NCBI GenBank assembly: GCA_951813085.1
Contig: OX638348.1
Span: 4,101,627-4,165,626, forward strand
Reading direction: 5' to 3'
DNA: 64,000 nucleotides
Source of the DNA: an uncultured Opitutaceae bacterium
GTDB taxonomy: Bacteria; Verrucomicrobiota; Verrucomicrobiia; Opitutales; Opitutaceae
The notes beneath the pieces are model-generated. The model saw only the letters and a list, made by a program, of their open reading frames with translations, did not search any database and was not told where the DNA came from. Below, piece by piece: positions 47,826 to 57,259 of the stretch. Both the position numbers and the translations under genes were made by a program. How positions within the stretch are numbered: position 1 is the first letter of the stretch; every line of letters starts with the position of its first letter.

Positions 47826-49970
47826 ATGGTTGAAGCTCCCGCAGATATTTCCACGAAAAATGGCTCTGGTCGTCCAGTGCCGATGGAATGGACGCGTAAC
47901 ATCGGTATCGCAGCGCATATCGATGCAGGAAAGACTACGACCACGGAACGCATTCTATATTATACCGGCGTTGTCCATAAGATAGGGGAAGTTCATGACG
48001 GTAACGCGGTTACCGATTTCATGGAGCAGGAGCGCGAGCGAGGCATTACGATTACCTCAGCGGCTATTTCCTGCAATTGGGAGAGCCGCTCCGGCCCCTT
48101 TCAAGGCATTAACCATCAGATCAATCTGATCGATACTCCGGGTCACGTAGACTTCACAGCAGAAGTAGAGCGCTCGCTTCGTGTATTGGATGGAGCGGTC
48201 GCTGTTTTTTGCGCAGTCGCGGGCGTACAGCCTCAATCAGAGACGGTCTGGCGCCAAGCGGACAAGTACGAAGTGCCCCGAATTGCATTCGTCAACAAGA
48301 TGGATCGCGTTGGAGCGAATTTTCAGGCGGCAGTGCAGGACATGCGCGAGAAGCTCGGGGCGAATGCGCATCCGCTCTTCTTGAACATTGGTTCTGAGGA
48401 ACACTTTTCTGGTTTGATCGATCTCGTGCGACTCAAGGCGTTCCAATTCGATGAAAGCGACCCCATGGGTGTCAATGTCGTCGATTGCGAAATCCCCGGC
48501 GATATGGTCCGTGAAGTCAACGAGCTTCGCGAATCGCTCATCGAAGCGGTTGCGGACTACGATGACACCCTTGCTGAAAAATACCTGAATGGGGAGGAGA
48601 TCGATGAGTACGAGCTCGTGCTCGCGATTCGCAAAGCCACCCTTTCCCTCAATTTCGTAGGTGTCGTCCCCGGTTCGGCATTCAAGAACAAGGGCGTGCA
48701 AAGCATGCTCGATGCAATTGTAAATTACCTCCCCAATCCATTGGATCTTCCTCCGGTTGAAGGCCATGATAGCAAGGGGAAGCTCGTTTCTGTCGAGCCG
48801 GACGATCACGCTCGCGCTACGGCATTGGCATTCAAGCTTTGGAGCGATCCCTACGTCGGCAAGCTCGTATTCATTCGTGTCTACAACGGAACGATCAAGA
48901 AGGGCGACCTTCTTCACAACCCACGTACTGGCAAATCGGAACGGATTAGCCGCCTTCTAATAATGAAGGCGGATAGCCGCGACGACGTAGAAGTCGTTCG
49001 CTCGGGGGACATTTGCGCCGCAATTGGCATTAAGAATGTCTGGACGGGTGATACGCTAGCGGCGAAGAACATCGATATCGCCTTGGAGCCGCCATCGTTT
49101 CCGGATCCCGTGATCTCGATGACGATTGAGCCCGCGACCACCGCGGATCAAGAGAAGCTTTCAATCGGGCTCGGAAGATTGTCGGAAGAAGATCCGACGT
49201 TCGTGGTCAAGACAGACCAAGAAACGGGGCAGACCATCATATCTGGTATGGGCGAGCTTCATCTGGAGATCATCCGCTCGCGTCTCGAACGTGAATTCAA
49301 AGTGGTGGCGCAATCTGGCAAGCCGCAGATCGCCTATCGTGAAACCATATCCAGCGCTTCCGAAGCGGAAGGAAAGTTTATTCGCCAGTCAGGTGGTCGC
49401 GGACAGTACGGGCACGCAGTGATCAAGCTGGAACCTCAAGAGACCGGCAAAGGCATTGAGATCGTCAACGAAATTGTTGGTGGCGTGATCCCGAGAGAAT
49501 TCATTAAGCCTACCGAAGATGGAATTCGCGAGGCGGCGAACAATGGCGTGGTTGCGGGATATCCCGTGGTAGATTGGAAAGCCCGAATCGTTGACGGATC
49601 GTTCCACGATGTCGATTCGTCTGAGATGGCGTTCAAGATGGCGGGTATCTTCGCTTTCAAGGAAGCGATGAAGCAAGCAGGACCTATACTGCTGGAACCT
49701 GTAATGAAGGTCGAAGTTTCCACTCCGGAGGAATATCAAGGGGACGTCATTGGTGACCTCAATCGTCGCCGTGGCCAGATCCAAAGCATGGAGTCGAAGA
49801 ATGAGCTGGCCATCGTGAATGCATCCGTGCCTCTGGAAACGATGTTTGGGTATGCCACCGATGTTCGCTCCCTGTCCAAGGGCCGGGCGAGCTATTCCAT
49901 GGAAACCTCCCACTTTGAGCAAGTTCCCTCTAACGTGCTCGCTAAAATTACTGAAGATACGACCGCCTAG
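47826..49970 (+). CDS. fusA: Elongation factor G
   Basis: The 714-residue GTPase drives translocation. It starts [22 protein letters not shown], keeps the canonical switch [38 protein letters not shown], and NKMDRVGA. Domains II to V follow, including the domain [18 protein letters not shown] and a domain V end [28 protein letters not shown]. It has about 20 extra polar residues before MEWTRNIGI. No tuf follows it; the next gene is rpsJ 29 bases on. Confidence 0.98.
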   Translation: MVEAPADISTKNGSGRPVPMEWTRNIGIAAHIDAGKTTTTERILYYTGVVHKIGEVHDGNAVTDFMEQERERGITITSAAISCNWESRSGPFQGINHQINLIDTPGHVDFTAEVERSLRVLDGAVAVFCAVAGVQPQSETVWRQADKYEVPRIAFVNKMDRVGANFQAAVQDMREKLGANAHPLFLNIGSEEHFSGLIDLVRLKAFQFDESDPMGVNVVDCEIPGDMVREVNELRESLIEAVADYDDTLAEKYLNGEEIDEYELVLAIRKATLSLNFVGVVPGSAFKNKGVQSMLDAIVNYLPNPLDLPPVEGHDSKGKLVSVEPDDHARATALAFKLWSDPYVGKLVFIRVYNGTIKKGDLLHNPRTGKSERISRLLIMKADSRDDVEVVRSGDICAAIGIKNVWTGDTLAAKNIDIALEPPSFPDPVISMTIEPATTADQEKLSIGLGRLSEEDPTFVVKTDQETGQTIISGMGELHLEIIRSRLEREFKVVAQSGKPQIAYRETISSASEAEGKFIRQSGGRGQYGHAVIKLEPQETGKGIEIVNEIVGGVIPREFIKPTEDGIREAANNGVVAGYPVVDWKARIVDGSFHDVDSSEMAFKMAGIFAFKEAMKQAGPILLEPVMKVEVSTPEEYQGDVIGDLNRRRGQIQSMESKNELAIVNASVPLETMFGYATDVRSLSKGRASYSMETSHFEQVPSNVLAKITEDTTA

Positions 49971-49999
49971 GTACTCAAAAATTTACGATACAAATTTTC

Positions 50000-50308
50000 A
50001 TGACTGGACAAAAAATACGCATCAGACTTCAAGGGTTCGACTATCGAGTAATCGATCAGTCCGCCTCTGAAATTGTAGATACCGCTAAGCGCTCGGGCGC
50101 TCGTGTTTCCGGTCCAGTGCCGTTGCCGACGCGCATTGAGAAAGTCACGGTGAACAAGTCGCCCCACGTGGACAAGAAGGCCATGGAGCAATTTGAGATA
50201 CGTACGCATAAGCGTCTGCTCGACATTATCGAACCGACTGCGCAGACAGTTGACGAACTTAAAAAGCTAAACCTTCCGTCTGGAGTAGACATTACAATTA
50301 ACGTATAA
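50000..50308 (+). CDS. rpsJ: 30S ribosomal protein S10
   Basis: The 102-residue protein has the S10 fold marks [57 protein letters not shown]. It is also NusE, a partner of NusB in antitermination. Unusually, it follows fusA directly, so there is no room for the usual S10-operon leader upstream; structured sequence instead follows it before rplC. Confidence 0.98.
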   Translation: MTGQKIRIRLQGFDYRVIDQSASEIVDTAKRSGARVSGPVPLPTRIEKVTVNKSPHVDKKAMEQFEIRTHKRLLDIIEPTAQTVDELKKLNLPSGVDITINV

Positions 50309-50332
50309 ATTCGGCGGATACATAATCACTTT

Positions 50333-50384
50333 CGCTGGCGTTCGCCGGCGCTAACGTGGGTTTAAAGAACGGAGCGATCGCTCC
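50333..50384 (+). promoter_or_regulatory. Paired hairpins in the rpsJ-rplC spacer
   Basis: A 7-bp stem CGCTGGC-GTTC-GCCGGCG (50333-50350, one G-T pair) is followed by the 14-base palindrome GGAGCGATCGCTCC (50371-50384), ending 17 bases before the rplC ATG. Position suggests translational control of L3 and downstream genes, or mRNA processing. Confidence 0.45.
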
Positions 50385-50401
50385 ACCTACCTCTTAGAAA
50401 T

Positions 50402-51031
50402 ATGAACTATACACTCTTAGGCAAAAAATTGGGCATGACTCAGCTGTACGACGGGACCGTTCAAGTCCCCGTTACGGTGATTCAAGCAGGCCCTTGCCCA
50501 GTGCTTCAGGTCAAGACGACTGATTCAGATGGCTACAATGCTATCCAGATCGGCTATGAAACCAAGAAGGAGAAGCGCGCGAGCAAGGCGGAGCGGAATC
50601 ATGCTAAGAAAAACGGTGTCGCTACACCTCGCGCGATACGGGAAGTGCGCTGCGATGGCGCTCCTGAGTATAGTACAGGAGATGTTCTCGACGTAACCAA
50701 ATTCGAAGAAGGTCAGAAGATTGACATCATCGGAACGACTAAAGGTCGTGGTTTCCAGGGCGTGATGAAGCGCTTCAATGTCAAGGGCGGTCCTGCCTCT
50801 CACGGCTCGATGTTCCATCGTCGTATTGGTTCGATTGGCCTTTGCCAATGGCCTGGCCACGTTTTCAAGAATCAGAAAATGCCTGGCCGCATGGGTGGCC
50901 GTCAGCGCACGGTTCAAAATCTCAAGATCATGAAGATCGATGCAGAAAAGAACCTTATCCTGGTCAGAGGCGGAATCCCTGGAGCCAATGGCGACACGAT
51001 CCTCGTTCGCAGCGCTATCAAAAGCAGATAA
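50402..51031 (+). CDS. rplC: 50S ribosomal protein L3
   Basis: The 209-residue protein opens YTLLGKKLGMTQLYDGTVQVPVTVIQAGPC and has the central loop GTTKGRGFQGVMKRFNVKGGPASHGSMFHRRIGSIG that reaches the peptidyl-transferase centre. The end is LVRGGIPGANGDTILVRSAI. It lies after the structured spacer and before rplD. Confidence 0.98.
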   Translation: MNYTLLGKKLGMTQLYDGTVQVPVTVIQAGPCPVLQVKTTDSDGYNAIQIGYETKKEKRASKAERNHAKKNGVATPRAIREVRCDGAPEYSTGDVLDVTKFEEGQKIDIIGTTKGRGFQGVMKRFNVKGGPASHGSMFHRRIGSIGLCQWPGHVFKNQKMPGRMGGRQRTVQNLKIMKIDAEKNLILVRGGIPGANGDTILVRSAIKSR

Positions 51032-51052
51032 GAACGGAAGGACTGAAAGACC

Positions 51053-51685
51053 ATGAAGTTGAAAGTATTTAAAAACGACGGCAGCGAAAGCGGCGAAAAC
51101 GAATACGATATTCCTGTTTTCGAAGACAGCAAGGGCTTGCAAGCTTTGAAGGAAGTGATCGTCGCGCAAGCAGCGAATGCCCGCCAAGGGAGCGCGAACA
51201 CGAAAACGCGCGGTGAAGTCCGTGGCGGTGGTAAGAAACCATGGCGCCAAAAGGGCACGGGACGCGCTCGCGTCGGCAGTAATCGATCCCCTCTATGGAT
51301 TGGAGGCGGAATCGTATTCGGGCCGAAGCCACGCGATTATTCAAAGAAGATCAACAAGAAGGTGCGCCAGCTCGCGTACAACCGAGCCTTGTATGAACGC
51401 GCAAATGATGGTTCGCTCGTTGTAGTGGAAGCTTTGGATATCGCTCCCGCGAAAACCAAGGTTGCTAGCAGTATCGTACGGGGCATCGCTCCTGAAGGAA
51501 ACGTGCTGGTGGTAGACAAGGAGTTTAGCGAGACGGCATTGCAGGCGTTGCGCAATCTCCGAGGCATTGTTCTAGAAGAAGCGTCTGTAGTGAGCGTCAC
51601 TGATTTGAGCGACTTCGAAAAAATTATTGTAACGAGCCAAGCAATGGAAGTGCTTCTGGGCCGTTCGAAAGGAGGCTCGAAATGA
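51053..51685 (+). CDS. rplD: 50S ribosomal protein L4
   Basis: The 210-residue protein has the exit-tunnel loop region TKTRGEVRGGGKKPWRQKGTGRARVGSNRSPLWIGGG and the core KKVRQLAYNRALYERANDGSLVVVE. In E. coli L4 regulates the S10 operon. Its stop overlaps the rplW start by 4 bases, implying coupling. Confidence 0.97.
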   Translation: MKLKVFKNDGSESGENEYDIPVFEDSKGLQALKEVIVAQAANARQGSANTKTRGEVRGGGKKPWRQKGTGRARVGSNRSPLWIGGGIVFGPKPRDYSKKINKKVRQLAYNRALYERANDGSLVVVEALDIAPAKTKVASSIVRGIAPEGNVLVVDKEFSETALQALRNLRGIVLEEASVVSVTDLSDFEKIIVTSQAMEVLLGRSKGGSK

Positions 51686-51969
51686 TCCAAGCAGACAAGA
51701 TCCTAAAATCTCTTCGACTGACTGAAAAGTCGAATCTTCAATCCGCAGAGATTGGCCAGTATACCTTCGAGGTATTCAAGGATGCCAACAAGTTCGCCAT
51801 AAAGGCAGCGGTGGAAAAAGTGTTCGATGTACCCGTTACGCGTGTGAACGTGATGAATCAAAGAGGCAAGCCAGCCCGCAATCGGAAGACCGGGCGTTCA
51901 AACTATAAATCCGATTACAAGAAAGCGATCGTCACCCTGAAGACAGGCGACACGATCGAAATCGTATAA
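51682..51969 (+). CDS. rplW: 50S ribosomal protein L23
   Basis: The 95-residue protein has the L23 fold: LRLTEKSNLQSAEIGQYTFEVFKDANKFAIKAAVEKVFDV and VNVMNQRGKPARNRKTGRSNYKSDYKKAIVTL. It forms the docking site for SRP and trigger factor at the tunnel exit. Confidence 0.96.
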   Translation: MIQADKILKSLRLTEKSNLQSAEIGQYTFEVFKDANKFAIKAAVEKVFDVPVTRVNVMNQRGKPARNRKTGRSNYKSDYKKAIVTLKTGDTIEIV

Positions 51970-51988
51970 GCGACGAGGATACAAAAAA

Positions 51989-52840
51989 ATGGCTATCATC
52001 AAATTTAGACCAATCACTCCTTCCCAGCGATTCGCGGAACTCCAGAAACGGGATGTATCCAAGAAGCGACCCGAGAAGGCTCTAACCACTTCTTACAGCA
52101 AATCGGCCGGCCGCAATTGCTATGGACGCGTGACTTCACGTCGTCGCGGTGGTGGGCACAAGCGATTGCTTCGCATCGTAGATTTCAAGCGAAACAAATT
52201 CGATATCCCAGCGAACGTACAAGCGATCGAGTACGATCCAGGCCGCACGGCCCACATCGCATTGCTAGCATACGCCGATGGAGAGAAACGCTACATCATC
52301 GCTCCGGAAGGTCTGAAGGAAGGCGACAAGGTGCTTTCTTCCCAGAAGATGATCGCGTTTGAAACGGGCAATTCGATGCCATTGGAGTTCATCCCGCCCG
52401 CAACTCGGTTGCATGCGGTCGAGCTCCTTCCCGGAAAAGGCGCTCAGCTCGCTCGATCCGCTGGGAACTCGCTCGAGCTCGTCAATATTGAAGGCAACCA
52501 CGCCCAGCTGAAAATGCCCTCTGGCGAGCTTCGCCTGGTGAGCAAGAAATGCATGGCTACAATCGGCGCAGTAGGCAATGCCGAGCATTCCAAGGTTGTG
52601 ATCGGCAAGGCGGGACGCAATCGCTGGAAAGGCAAGCGTCCGCGCGTTCGTGGTGTCGTCATGAACCCGGTAGACCATCCTAATGGCGGTGGTGAAGCGA
52701 AGAGCAAGGGTGGCGGTGGCCGCCAGATGCTCGTATCTCCATGGGGCCAGCTCGCGAAGGGATTCCCGACGCGTCGCAAGTCGAAGGAGAGCAACAGTCT
52801 CATTCTTGTCCGTCGCAACGGACGCAAATTCAAGCGCTAG
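51989..52840 (+). CDS. rplB: 50S ribosomal protein L2
   Basis: The 283-residue protein includes GRNCYGRVTSRRRGGGHKRLLRIVDFKR, KVVIGKAGRNRWKGKRPRVRGVVMNPVDHPNGGGEAKSKGG, the region around the essential His near the peptidyl-transferase centre, and a basic end NSLILVRRNGRKFKR. The leader is A-rich (GGATACAAAAAA) with a GAGGA. Confidence 0.98.
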   Translation: MAIIKFRPITPSQRFAELQKRDVSKKRPEKALTTSYSKSAGRNCYGRVTSRRRGGGHKRLLRIVDFKRNKFDIPANVQAIEYDPGRTAHIALLAYADGEKRYIIAPEGLKEGDKVLSSQKMIAFETGNSMPLEFIPPATRLHAVELLPGKGAQLARSAGNSLELVNIEGNHAQLKMPSGELRLVSKKCMATIGAVGNAEHSKVVIGKAGRNRWKGKRPRVRGVVMNPVDHPNGGGEAKSKGGGGRQMLVSPWGQLAKGFPTRRKSKESNSLILVRRNGRKFKR

Positions 52841-52861
52841 TTTCGTAGGGGAATATAGAAG

Positions 52862-53125
52862 ATGTCTCGCTCAATTAAAAAAGGATTTTTCGTTGACCCG
52901 CACCTCATGGACAAGGTCGAACGGGCTCAAAATGCCAACGATCGCAAACCGATCCAAACCTGGTCGCGTCGCTCGACAATCACGCCTGACTTCGTCGGGC
53001 TCAACTTCAACGTGCACAATGGCAAGATGTTCGTCCCTGTCTACGTCACGGAAAACATGGTCGGTCACAAGCTCGGTGAGTTTTCTCAATCGCGCATGTT
53101 CAAAGCCCACGGTGGAAGCCAGTAA
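52862..53125 (+). CDS. rpsS: 30S ribosomal protein S19
   Basis: The 87-residue protein is typical: [65 protein letters not shown]. It contacts S13 in the head of 30S. Length normal. Confidence 0.97.
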   Translation: MSRSIKKGFFVDPHLMDKVERAQNANDRKPIQTWSRRSTITPDFVGLNFNVHNGKMFVPVYVTENMVGHKLGEFSQSRMFKAHGGSQ

Positions 53126-53141
53126 CCGAGAGAACTGAACA

Positions 53142-53477
53142 ATGGAAGTACACGCATTAACCAAGTATGCTCGCATGTCGCCTAAGAAGGTGAATGAAGT
53201 GGCTCGAGCCATTCGAGGCAAGCAGGCGACAGACGCGCTCGATTTACTGAAGTTCATTCCGCGCAAGTCCGCGGCTTTGATCACGAAGACGCTTCAGTCC
53301 GCTATCGCGAACGCTGAAAACAATCACGACCTTTCGGCTGACAATCTCACGGTCGACAAGGCAATCATCGAGCAAGGTCCTGCCCTTAAACGATTCAAGG
53401 CGGCCGCTCGCGGCGGTGTCGCTAAACGTCGGAAGCGCATGTCGCACATCCGAATCGTACTCACCGACAACGCTTAA
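53142..53477 (+). CDS. rplV: 50S ribosomal protein L22
   Basis: The 111-residue protein has ALTKYARMSPKKVNEVARAIRGK and the tunnel beta-hairpin region PALKRFKAAARGGVAKRRKRMSHIRIVL. Normal length and order between rpsS and rpsC. Confidence 0.97.
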   Translation: MEVHALTKYARMSPKKVNEVARAIRGKQATDALDLLKFIPRKSAALITKTLQSAIANAENNHDLSADNLTVDKAIIEQGPALKRFKAAARGGVAKRRKRMSHIRIVLTDNA

Positions 53478-53490
53478 ATTTTAGATACAT

Positions 53491-54117
53491 ATGGGTCAAA
53501 AAACGCATCCAATTGGATTTCGATTAGCAGTAAGCCATAACTGGCAATCGCGCTGGTTCGCTCCGAAGAACGAATTCGCGAAGACGTTGCACGAAGACTA
53601 CATCATCCGCACCAAGCTGATGGAGAAACTTAAGTACGCGTCTGTCCCACGGATTTTTATCGAACGCGCATCCGCTCGTGTCCGCGTTAAGATCTTCACC
53701 GCTCGTCCCGGCATCGTCATAGGGCGAAAGGGGCAAGAGATTGAAAAGATCAAGGAAGAGCTTTCTGTCATGACGGGACGCGAAATCCTTCTCGATATTC
53801 AAGAAGTGAAGAAGCCAGAGCTTGAGGCGAAGTTGATCGCCGACAACGTCGCCCTTCAGCTTGAGCGACGGATTTCTTTCCGCCGCGCTATGAAGAAGGC
53901 GGTTCAGATCGCGATGAGCCTCGGCGCTGACGGAATCAAGGTTCAAGTCGGTGGGCGGCTTGGTGGAGCGGACATCGCCCGCACGGAAATTCAACGGCAA
54001 GGTAGCGTACCTCTCCACACTCTGCGTGAAGAGATCGACTACGGCACATCGGAAGCCAGCACGGTATACGGCATAATTGGCGTAAAGTGCTGGGTATTCA
54101 AAAAGGACGAACAATAA
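53491..54117 (+). CDS. rpsC: 30S ribosomal protein S3
   Basis: The 208-residue protein begins GQKTHPIGFRLAVSHNWQSRWFA and has the KH domain with RVKIFTARPGIVIGRKGQEIEKIKEEL. The C-terminal domain includes LGADGIKVQVGGRLGGADIARTE and ends at GVKCWVFK with a very short tail. Part of the mRNA entry site. Confidence 0.98.
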   Translation: MGQKTHPIGFRLAVSHNWQSRWFAPKNEFAKTLHEDYIIRTKLMEKLKYASVPRIFIERASARVRVKIFTARPGIVIGRKGQEIEKIKEELSVMTGREILLDIQEVKKPELEAKLIADNVALQLERRISFRRAMKKAVQIAMSLGADGIKVQVGGRLGGADIARTEIQRQGSVPLHTLREEIDYGTSEASTVYGIIGVKCWVFKKDEQ

Positions 54118-54135
54118 ACCCTCCCTTACTGAGAA

Positions 54136-54558
54136 ATGCCAGCACTCACTCCATCACGAACGAAGTACCGGAAGTCCATGAAGGGCCGCATGCGCGGCAA
54201 TGCCAAAAGCGGCACCACGATGGCTTTCGGCGACTATGCGGTTCAAGCCTTAGGTCGTGGTTACTTCACCGGTAATCAGATCGAAGCGGCTCGTGTCGCG
54301 ATTACGCGACACATGAAACGTAAGGGAAAGCTCTGGATACGCGTCTTCCCTCATAAGCCAATTACCAAGAAGCCACTGGAAACCCGTATGGGTAAGGGCA
54401 AGGGTCCAGTCGACCACTACGTCGCGGTTGTTAAGCCCGGCCTGATTCTATTCGAATTGGCAGGGGTCCCGATCGCCGTCGCCCGCGAGGCCATGAGGCT
54501 CGCGGATACGAAGCTTCCTTTCAAGACGCGTTTCATCGTGCGCGAAAATATGGAATGA
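54136..54558 (+). CDS. rplP: 50S ribosomal protein L16
   Basis: The 140-residue protein has [76 protein letters not shown]. It lies next to the A-site tRNA elbow. The conserved RMGKGKG loop is intact. Confidence 0.98.
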   Translation: MPALTPSRTKYRKSMKGRMRGNAKSGTTMAFGDYAVQALGRGYFTGNQIEAARVAITRHMKRKGKLWIRVFPHKPITKKPLETRMGKGKGPVDHYVAVVKPGLILFELAGVPIAVAREAMRLADTKLPFKTRFIVRENME

Positions 54559-54579
54559 TCCCAGAAGGGACCGACCGTC

Positions 54580-54786
54580 ATGAAAATTAAGGACATCAGA
54601 GAACTTTCACTCCCGGAACTAGAGAAGTCGATTCGCGACACGCGCGATCAACTTCTTGAATTGAAGCTGAAGAAGCAAACGGGACAAGTAGAGAACACAG
54701 CGGAGCTGACGCAGCGCCGCAAAGAAATCGCTAAGATGGAAACGATTCGCAGCGAGAAAATTCGAGCGGAGGCAAAGTCCGCTTAG
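54580..54786 (+). CDS. rpmC: 50S ribosomal protein L29
   Basis: The 68-residue two-helix protein: [42 protein letters not shown] ... [14 protein letters not shown]. Normal length, located between L16 and S17 as usual. Confidence 0.95.
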   Translation: MKIKDIRELSLPELEKSIRDTRDQLLELKLKKQTGQVENTAELTQRRKEIAKMETIRSEKIRAEAKSA

Positions 54787-54804
54787 TCAAGTAGCTAGTA
54801 CGCC

Positions 54805-55167
54805 ATGGAAAACGCTCGCAACAGCAGAAAAAATCTAATCGGTTTCGTCACCTCAATTTCTGGAGACAAGTCGATTAAAGTAACTTACGACTACAAGAAG
54901 CCGCATTCGCGATATCGCAAAGTGATCAACCGTAAAACAGTTGTCCACGTACATGACGATAGCAATGACGCCGGACTGGGCGACCGTGTCGAAATTATGG
55001 AGACACGGCCAATCAGTCGATTGAAGCGTTGGCGTCTCGTTCGCGTAATCGATCGCGCTCCTGTCGTCGGGGGTGAAATTGAAAAGATTGAAAAAGAGCT
55101 AGTAGGCGCGGAAGCGCCCGCTGAAGAAGCGGAAGCGGCTGAAGACACTGAGCCGGCTGAGGATTAA
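54805..55167 (+). CDS. rpsQ: 30S ribosomal protein S17 with acidic C-terminal tail
   Basis: The 120-residue protein has the normal S17 OB-fold (NLIGFVTSISGDKSIKVTYDYKKPHSRYRKVINRKT ... GLGDRVEIMETRPISRLKRWRLVRVI). It then has about 32 extra residues rich in Glu and Ala (VGAEAPAEEAEAAEDTEPAED). Most S17 proteins end near residue 85-90. The tail is likely disordered and solvent exposed; role unknown. Confidence 0.96.
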   Translation: MENARNSRKNLIGFVTSISGDKSIKVTYDYKKPHSRYRKVINRKTVVHVHDDSNDAGLGDRVEIMETRPISRLKRWRLVRVIDRAPVVGGEIEKIEKELVGAEAPAEEAEAAEDTEPAED

Positions 55168-55182
55168 GGAGAGCTTTTAAAA

Positions 55183-55548
55183 ATGATTCAATTACGTTCA
55201 GAACTGCAGATCGCAGACAACACGGGGGCCAAGCGAGCGCATATGATTCGCCGCATTGGGCAACACAAGAAGACCGCGGATATCGGAGATGTGATTGTCG
55301 TCAATATCAAGGAAAGCAGCGTTGATGCCTCTGTAAAGAAGGGCTCGGTTGTGCGAGCTGTCGTCGTACGGACCAAGGCGCCTATTCGCCGCCGAGATGG
55401 CAGCTACCTGCGATTTGATAGCAATGCCATCGTGCTGCTCGACAACAATGGAAACCCGCGCGGAACCCGAATATTTGGACCGGTCGCTCGTGAGCTTCGC
55501 ACGAAGCAATTCATGAAGATCGTATCCTTAGCTCCGGAGGTACTTTAA
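55183..55548 (+). CDS. rplN: 50S ribosomal protein L14
   Basis: The 121-residue protein: [77 protein letters not shown]. Fully typical, binding helix 95 of 23S rRNA and the site of inter-subunit bridge B8. Confidence 0.98.
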   Translation: MIQLRSELQIADNTGAKRAHMIRRIGQHKKTADIGDVIVVNIKESSVDASVKKGSVVRAVVVRTKAPIRRRDGSYLRFDSNAIVLLDNNGNPRGTRIFGPVARELRTKQFMKIVSLAPEVL

Positions 55549-55549
55549 A

Positions 55550-55807
55550 ATGGCTAAGACACATATCAAGCAAGGCGACGAAGTCGTAGTTCTCTCCGGC
55601 AAGGAGAAAGGAAAGCGCGGGAAGGTTCTTGAACTTAGAACCGCGAAAGACCGAGCTGTCGTTGAAGGTCTCATGATGATCAAGCGCCATCTCAAGAAGT
55701 CCGAAGAAAATCCAGACGGTCAAATCGCCGAGCGTGAAGGCTCGATCCACATTTCAAATCTGATGCTCGCTACGAAGTTCGACGAGCGTCAATCCAAGAA
55801 GAACTAA
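55550..55807 (+). CDS. rplX: 50S ribosomal protein L24
   Basis: The 85-residue protein starts with the KOW domain HIKQGDEVVVLSGKEKGKRGKVLEL and has GLMMIKRHLKKSEENPDGQIAEREGSIHISNLML. It is shorter than the E. coli protein (about 104) at the C-terminus, within family range. It starts one base after the rplN stop. Confidence 0.96.
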   Translation: MAKTHIKQGDEVVVLSGKEKGKRGKVLELRTAKDRAVVEGLMMIKRHLKKSEENPDGQIAEREGSIHISNLMLATKFDERQSKKN

Positions 55808-55824
55808 TCAATTACGAGAACTGA

Positions 55825-55849
55825 ACCCGATCCGGGTCGGAAATCCGGA
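55825..55849 (+). promoter_or_regulatory. Alternative hairpins in the rplX-rplE spacer
   Basis: ACCC-GATCC-GGGT (55825-55837) and the overlapping TCCGG ... CCGGA (55831-55835 with 55845-55849) cannot form together. They end 9 bases before the rplE ATG. In E. coli the S8 repressor site sits at this junction, so this is a candidate for the same control, without claiming the S8 consensus. Confidence 0.4.
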
Positions 55850-55857
55850 CAGAAGCT

Positions 55858-56442
55858 ATGAGCTCTCAAAATTTTCTAAAAGAACACTACGAGACTAAGG
55901 TCGTTGAAGCGCTGAAGAAGTCTCGCGGTTACAAGAATAAGTACGAACTACCACGTATTGAGAAAGTGGTTCTCAACATGGGCGTGAGCGCGTTGCTCGA
56001 CAAAAGCGTCATGGAGGAAGCGGTCAAGAATATGGGGCTGATCACGGGGCAACGGCCCATCAAGACCCTCGCTAAGAAGAGCATTGCGAACTTCAAGCTT
56101 CGCGACGGGATGCCAATCGGTTGCAAGGTTACCTTGCGCGGTGAAAGAATGTGGGACTTCCTGTTGCGTTTGGTAGCGGTTTCGCTCCCTGCGATTCGCG
56201 ACTTTCGTGGGATTCCACAGAAGTTCGATGGTAATGGAAACTATTCACTCGGCATCACTGACATCACCATTTTCCCAGAAATTTCCGTGGACTCGATCAA
56301 GCGCCAATCCGGATTGGAGCTTACTATCGTAACCTCCGCGACGACTGACGAGGAAGGCTACGAACTGCTCGATCTACTGGGCATGCCTTTCCGCAAACGC
56401 GAATCGCAAGACGACAACACCGAAGACGAATCTGCAGCATAA
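55858..56442 (+). CDS. rplE: 50S ribosomal protein L5
   Basis: The 194-residue protein has [64 protein letters not shown] in segments, and [28 protein letters not shown]. It binds 5S rRNA and contacts the P-site tRNA. A short acidic tail [14 protein letters not shown] follows the normal end. Confidence 0.98.
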   Translation: MSSQNFLKEHYETKVVEALKKSRGYKNKYELPRIEKVVLNMGVSALLDKSVMEEAVKNMGLITGQRPIKTLAKKSIANFKLRDGMPIGCKVTLRGERMWDFLLRLVAVSLPAIRDFRGIPQKFDGNGNYSLGITDITIFPEISVDSIKRQSGLELTIVTSATTDEEGYELLDLLGMPFRKRESQDDNTEDESAA

Positions 56443-56448
56443 TAAGCC

Positions 56449-56754
56449 ATGGCTAAGAAATCATCAATTGCACGTAATGAAAAACGCCGTCGCCTCGTAG
56501 AGCGCTACGCAAGCAAGCGGGCTGAGCTCAAGGCGATCCTGGCGAATCCGGACTCGACCGACGAGGAATTCTACGTGGCGCAGCGAAAGCTCTGCAAGTT
56601 GCCGCGCAATTCTTCAAAGATTCGCATTCGCAATCGCTGCAACGTAACGGGACGTCCTAGGGCGTTTATCCGCCGCTATGGATTGTCTCGGCTGACATTC
56701 CGCGAACTAGCCTTGGATGGAAAAATTCCTGGCGTAACTAAATCTTCCTGGTAG
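56449..56754 (+). CDS. rpsN: 30S ribosomal protein S14 (long, zinc-free form)
   Basis: The 101-residue protein is the long S14 type without the CxxC zinc pair: [65 protein letters not shown]. It is in the spc order after rplE. Confidence 0.97.
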   Translation: MAKKSSIARNEKRRRLVERYASKRAELKAILANPDSTDEEFYVAQRKLCKLPRNSSKIRIRNRCNVTGRPRAFIRRYGLSRLTFRELALDGKIPGVTKSSW

Positions 56755-56792
56755 GGCTATCGCTCCCAATTTTTAATAACATACGAATCTAT

Positions 56793-56841
56793 GCGCGAAA
56801 GCGCCCGCCGGGAGTGTGGATATCGCCCGGTTCTATATAAT
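56793..56841 (+). promoter_or_regulatory. Structured rpsN-rpsH spacer with a -10-like box
   Basis: GCGC-GAAA-GCGC (56793-56804) and CCGGG/CCCGG (56808-56812 with 56826-56830) precede TATAAT (56836-56841), 8 bases before the rpsH ATG. No -35 was found, and such a close -10 would give a near-leaderless transcript, so a promoter is unproven. Confidence 0.35.
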
Positions 56842-56849
56842 ACAAAATC

Positions 56850-57245
56850 ATGCATACTGATCCAATTAGCGACTTTCTAACTCGCATCCGAAACGCGTCT
56901 AGCGCGGGCAAGGATGAGTGCGTTTCCCCTCATTCAAAGATGAAGGCGGAGATTGCTCGCATTCTGCAAGAAGAGGGCTTCATTGCGGGCTCTTCTGAAG
57001 CTCAGGACGAAAATGGCCACAAAACGCTCGTCGTTCAGCTGAAGTACGTTGAGGGCGAACCCTCCATAAATGGTTTGGAACGCGTCAGTCGTCCCGGCCT
57101 CAGGCTATATTCTAAGAGCGCAGACATACCTCGCGTTCTCAATGGACTTGGCGTCTGTATCCTGACGACCCCGAAAGGGATGATGAAGGATCGCGACGCG
57201 CGTCTCCAAAAAATTGGCGGTGAAATGGTCTGCAACGTTTGGTAG
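56850..57245 (+). CDS. rpsH: 30S ribosomal protein S8
   Basis: The 131-residue protein: TDPISDFLTRIRNASSAGKDECVSPHSKMKAEIARILQEEGFI and RPGLRLYSKSADIPRVLNGLGVCILTTPKGMM. It ends atypically in GGEMVCNVW. It is an early 16S rRNA binder and a known repressor of the spc operon in E. coli. Confidence 0.98.
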   Translation: MHTDPISDFLTRIRNASSAGKDECVSPHSKMKAEIARILQEEGFIAGSSEAQDENGHKTLVVQLKYVEGEPSINGLERVSRPGLRLYSKSADIPRVLNGLGVCILTTPKGMMKDRDARLQKIGGEMVCNVW

Positions 57246-57259
57246 GAAAGGGACGAACC

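Noticed and set aside
50160-50180. CCCCACGTGGAC resembling a parS core inside rpsJ
   Set aside because: Only the central CACGTG fits; the flanking TT and AA of parS are missing and it lies in a ribosomal gene far from parB.
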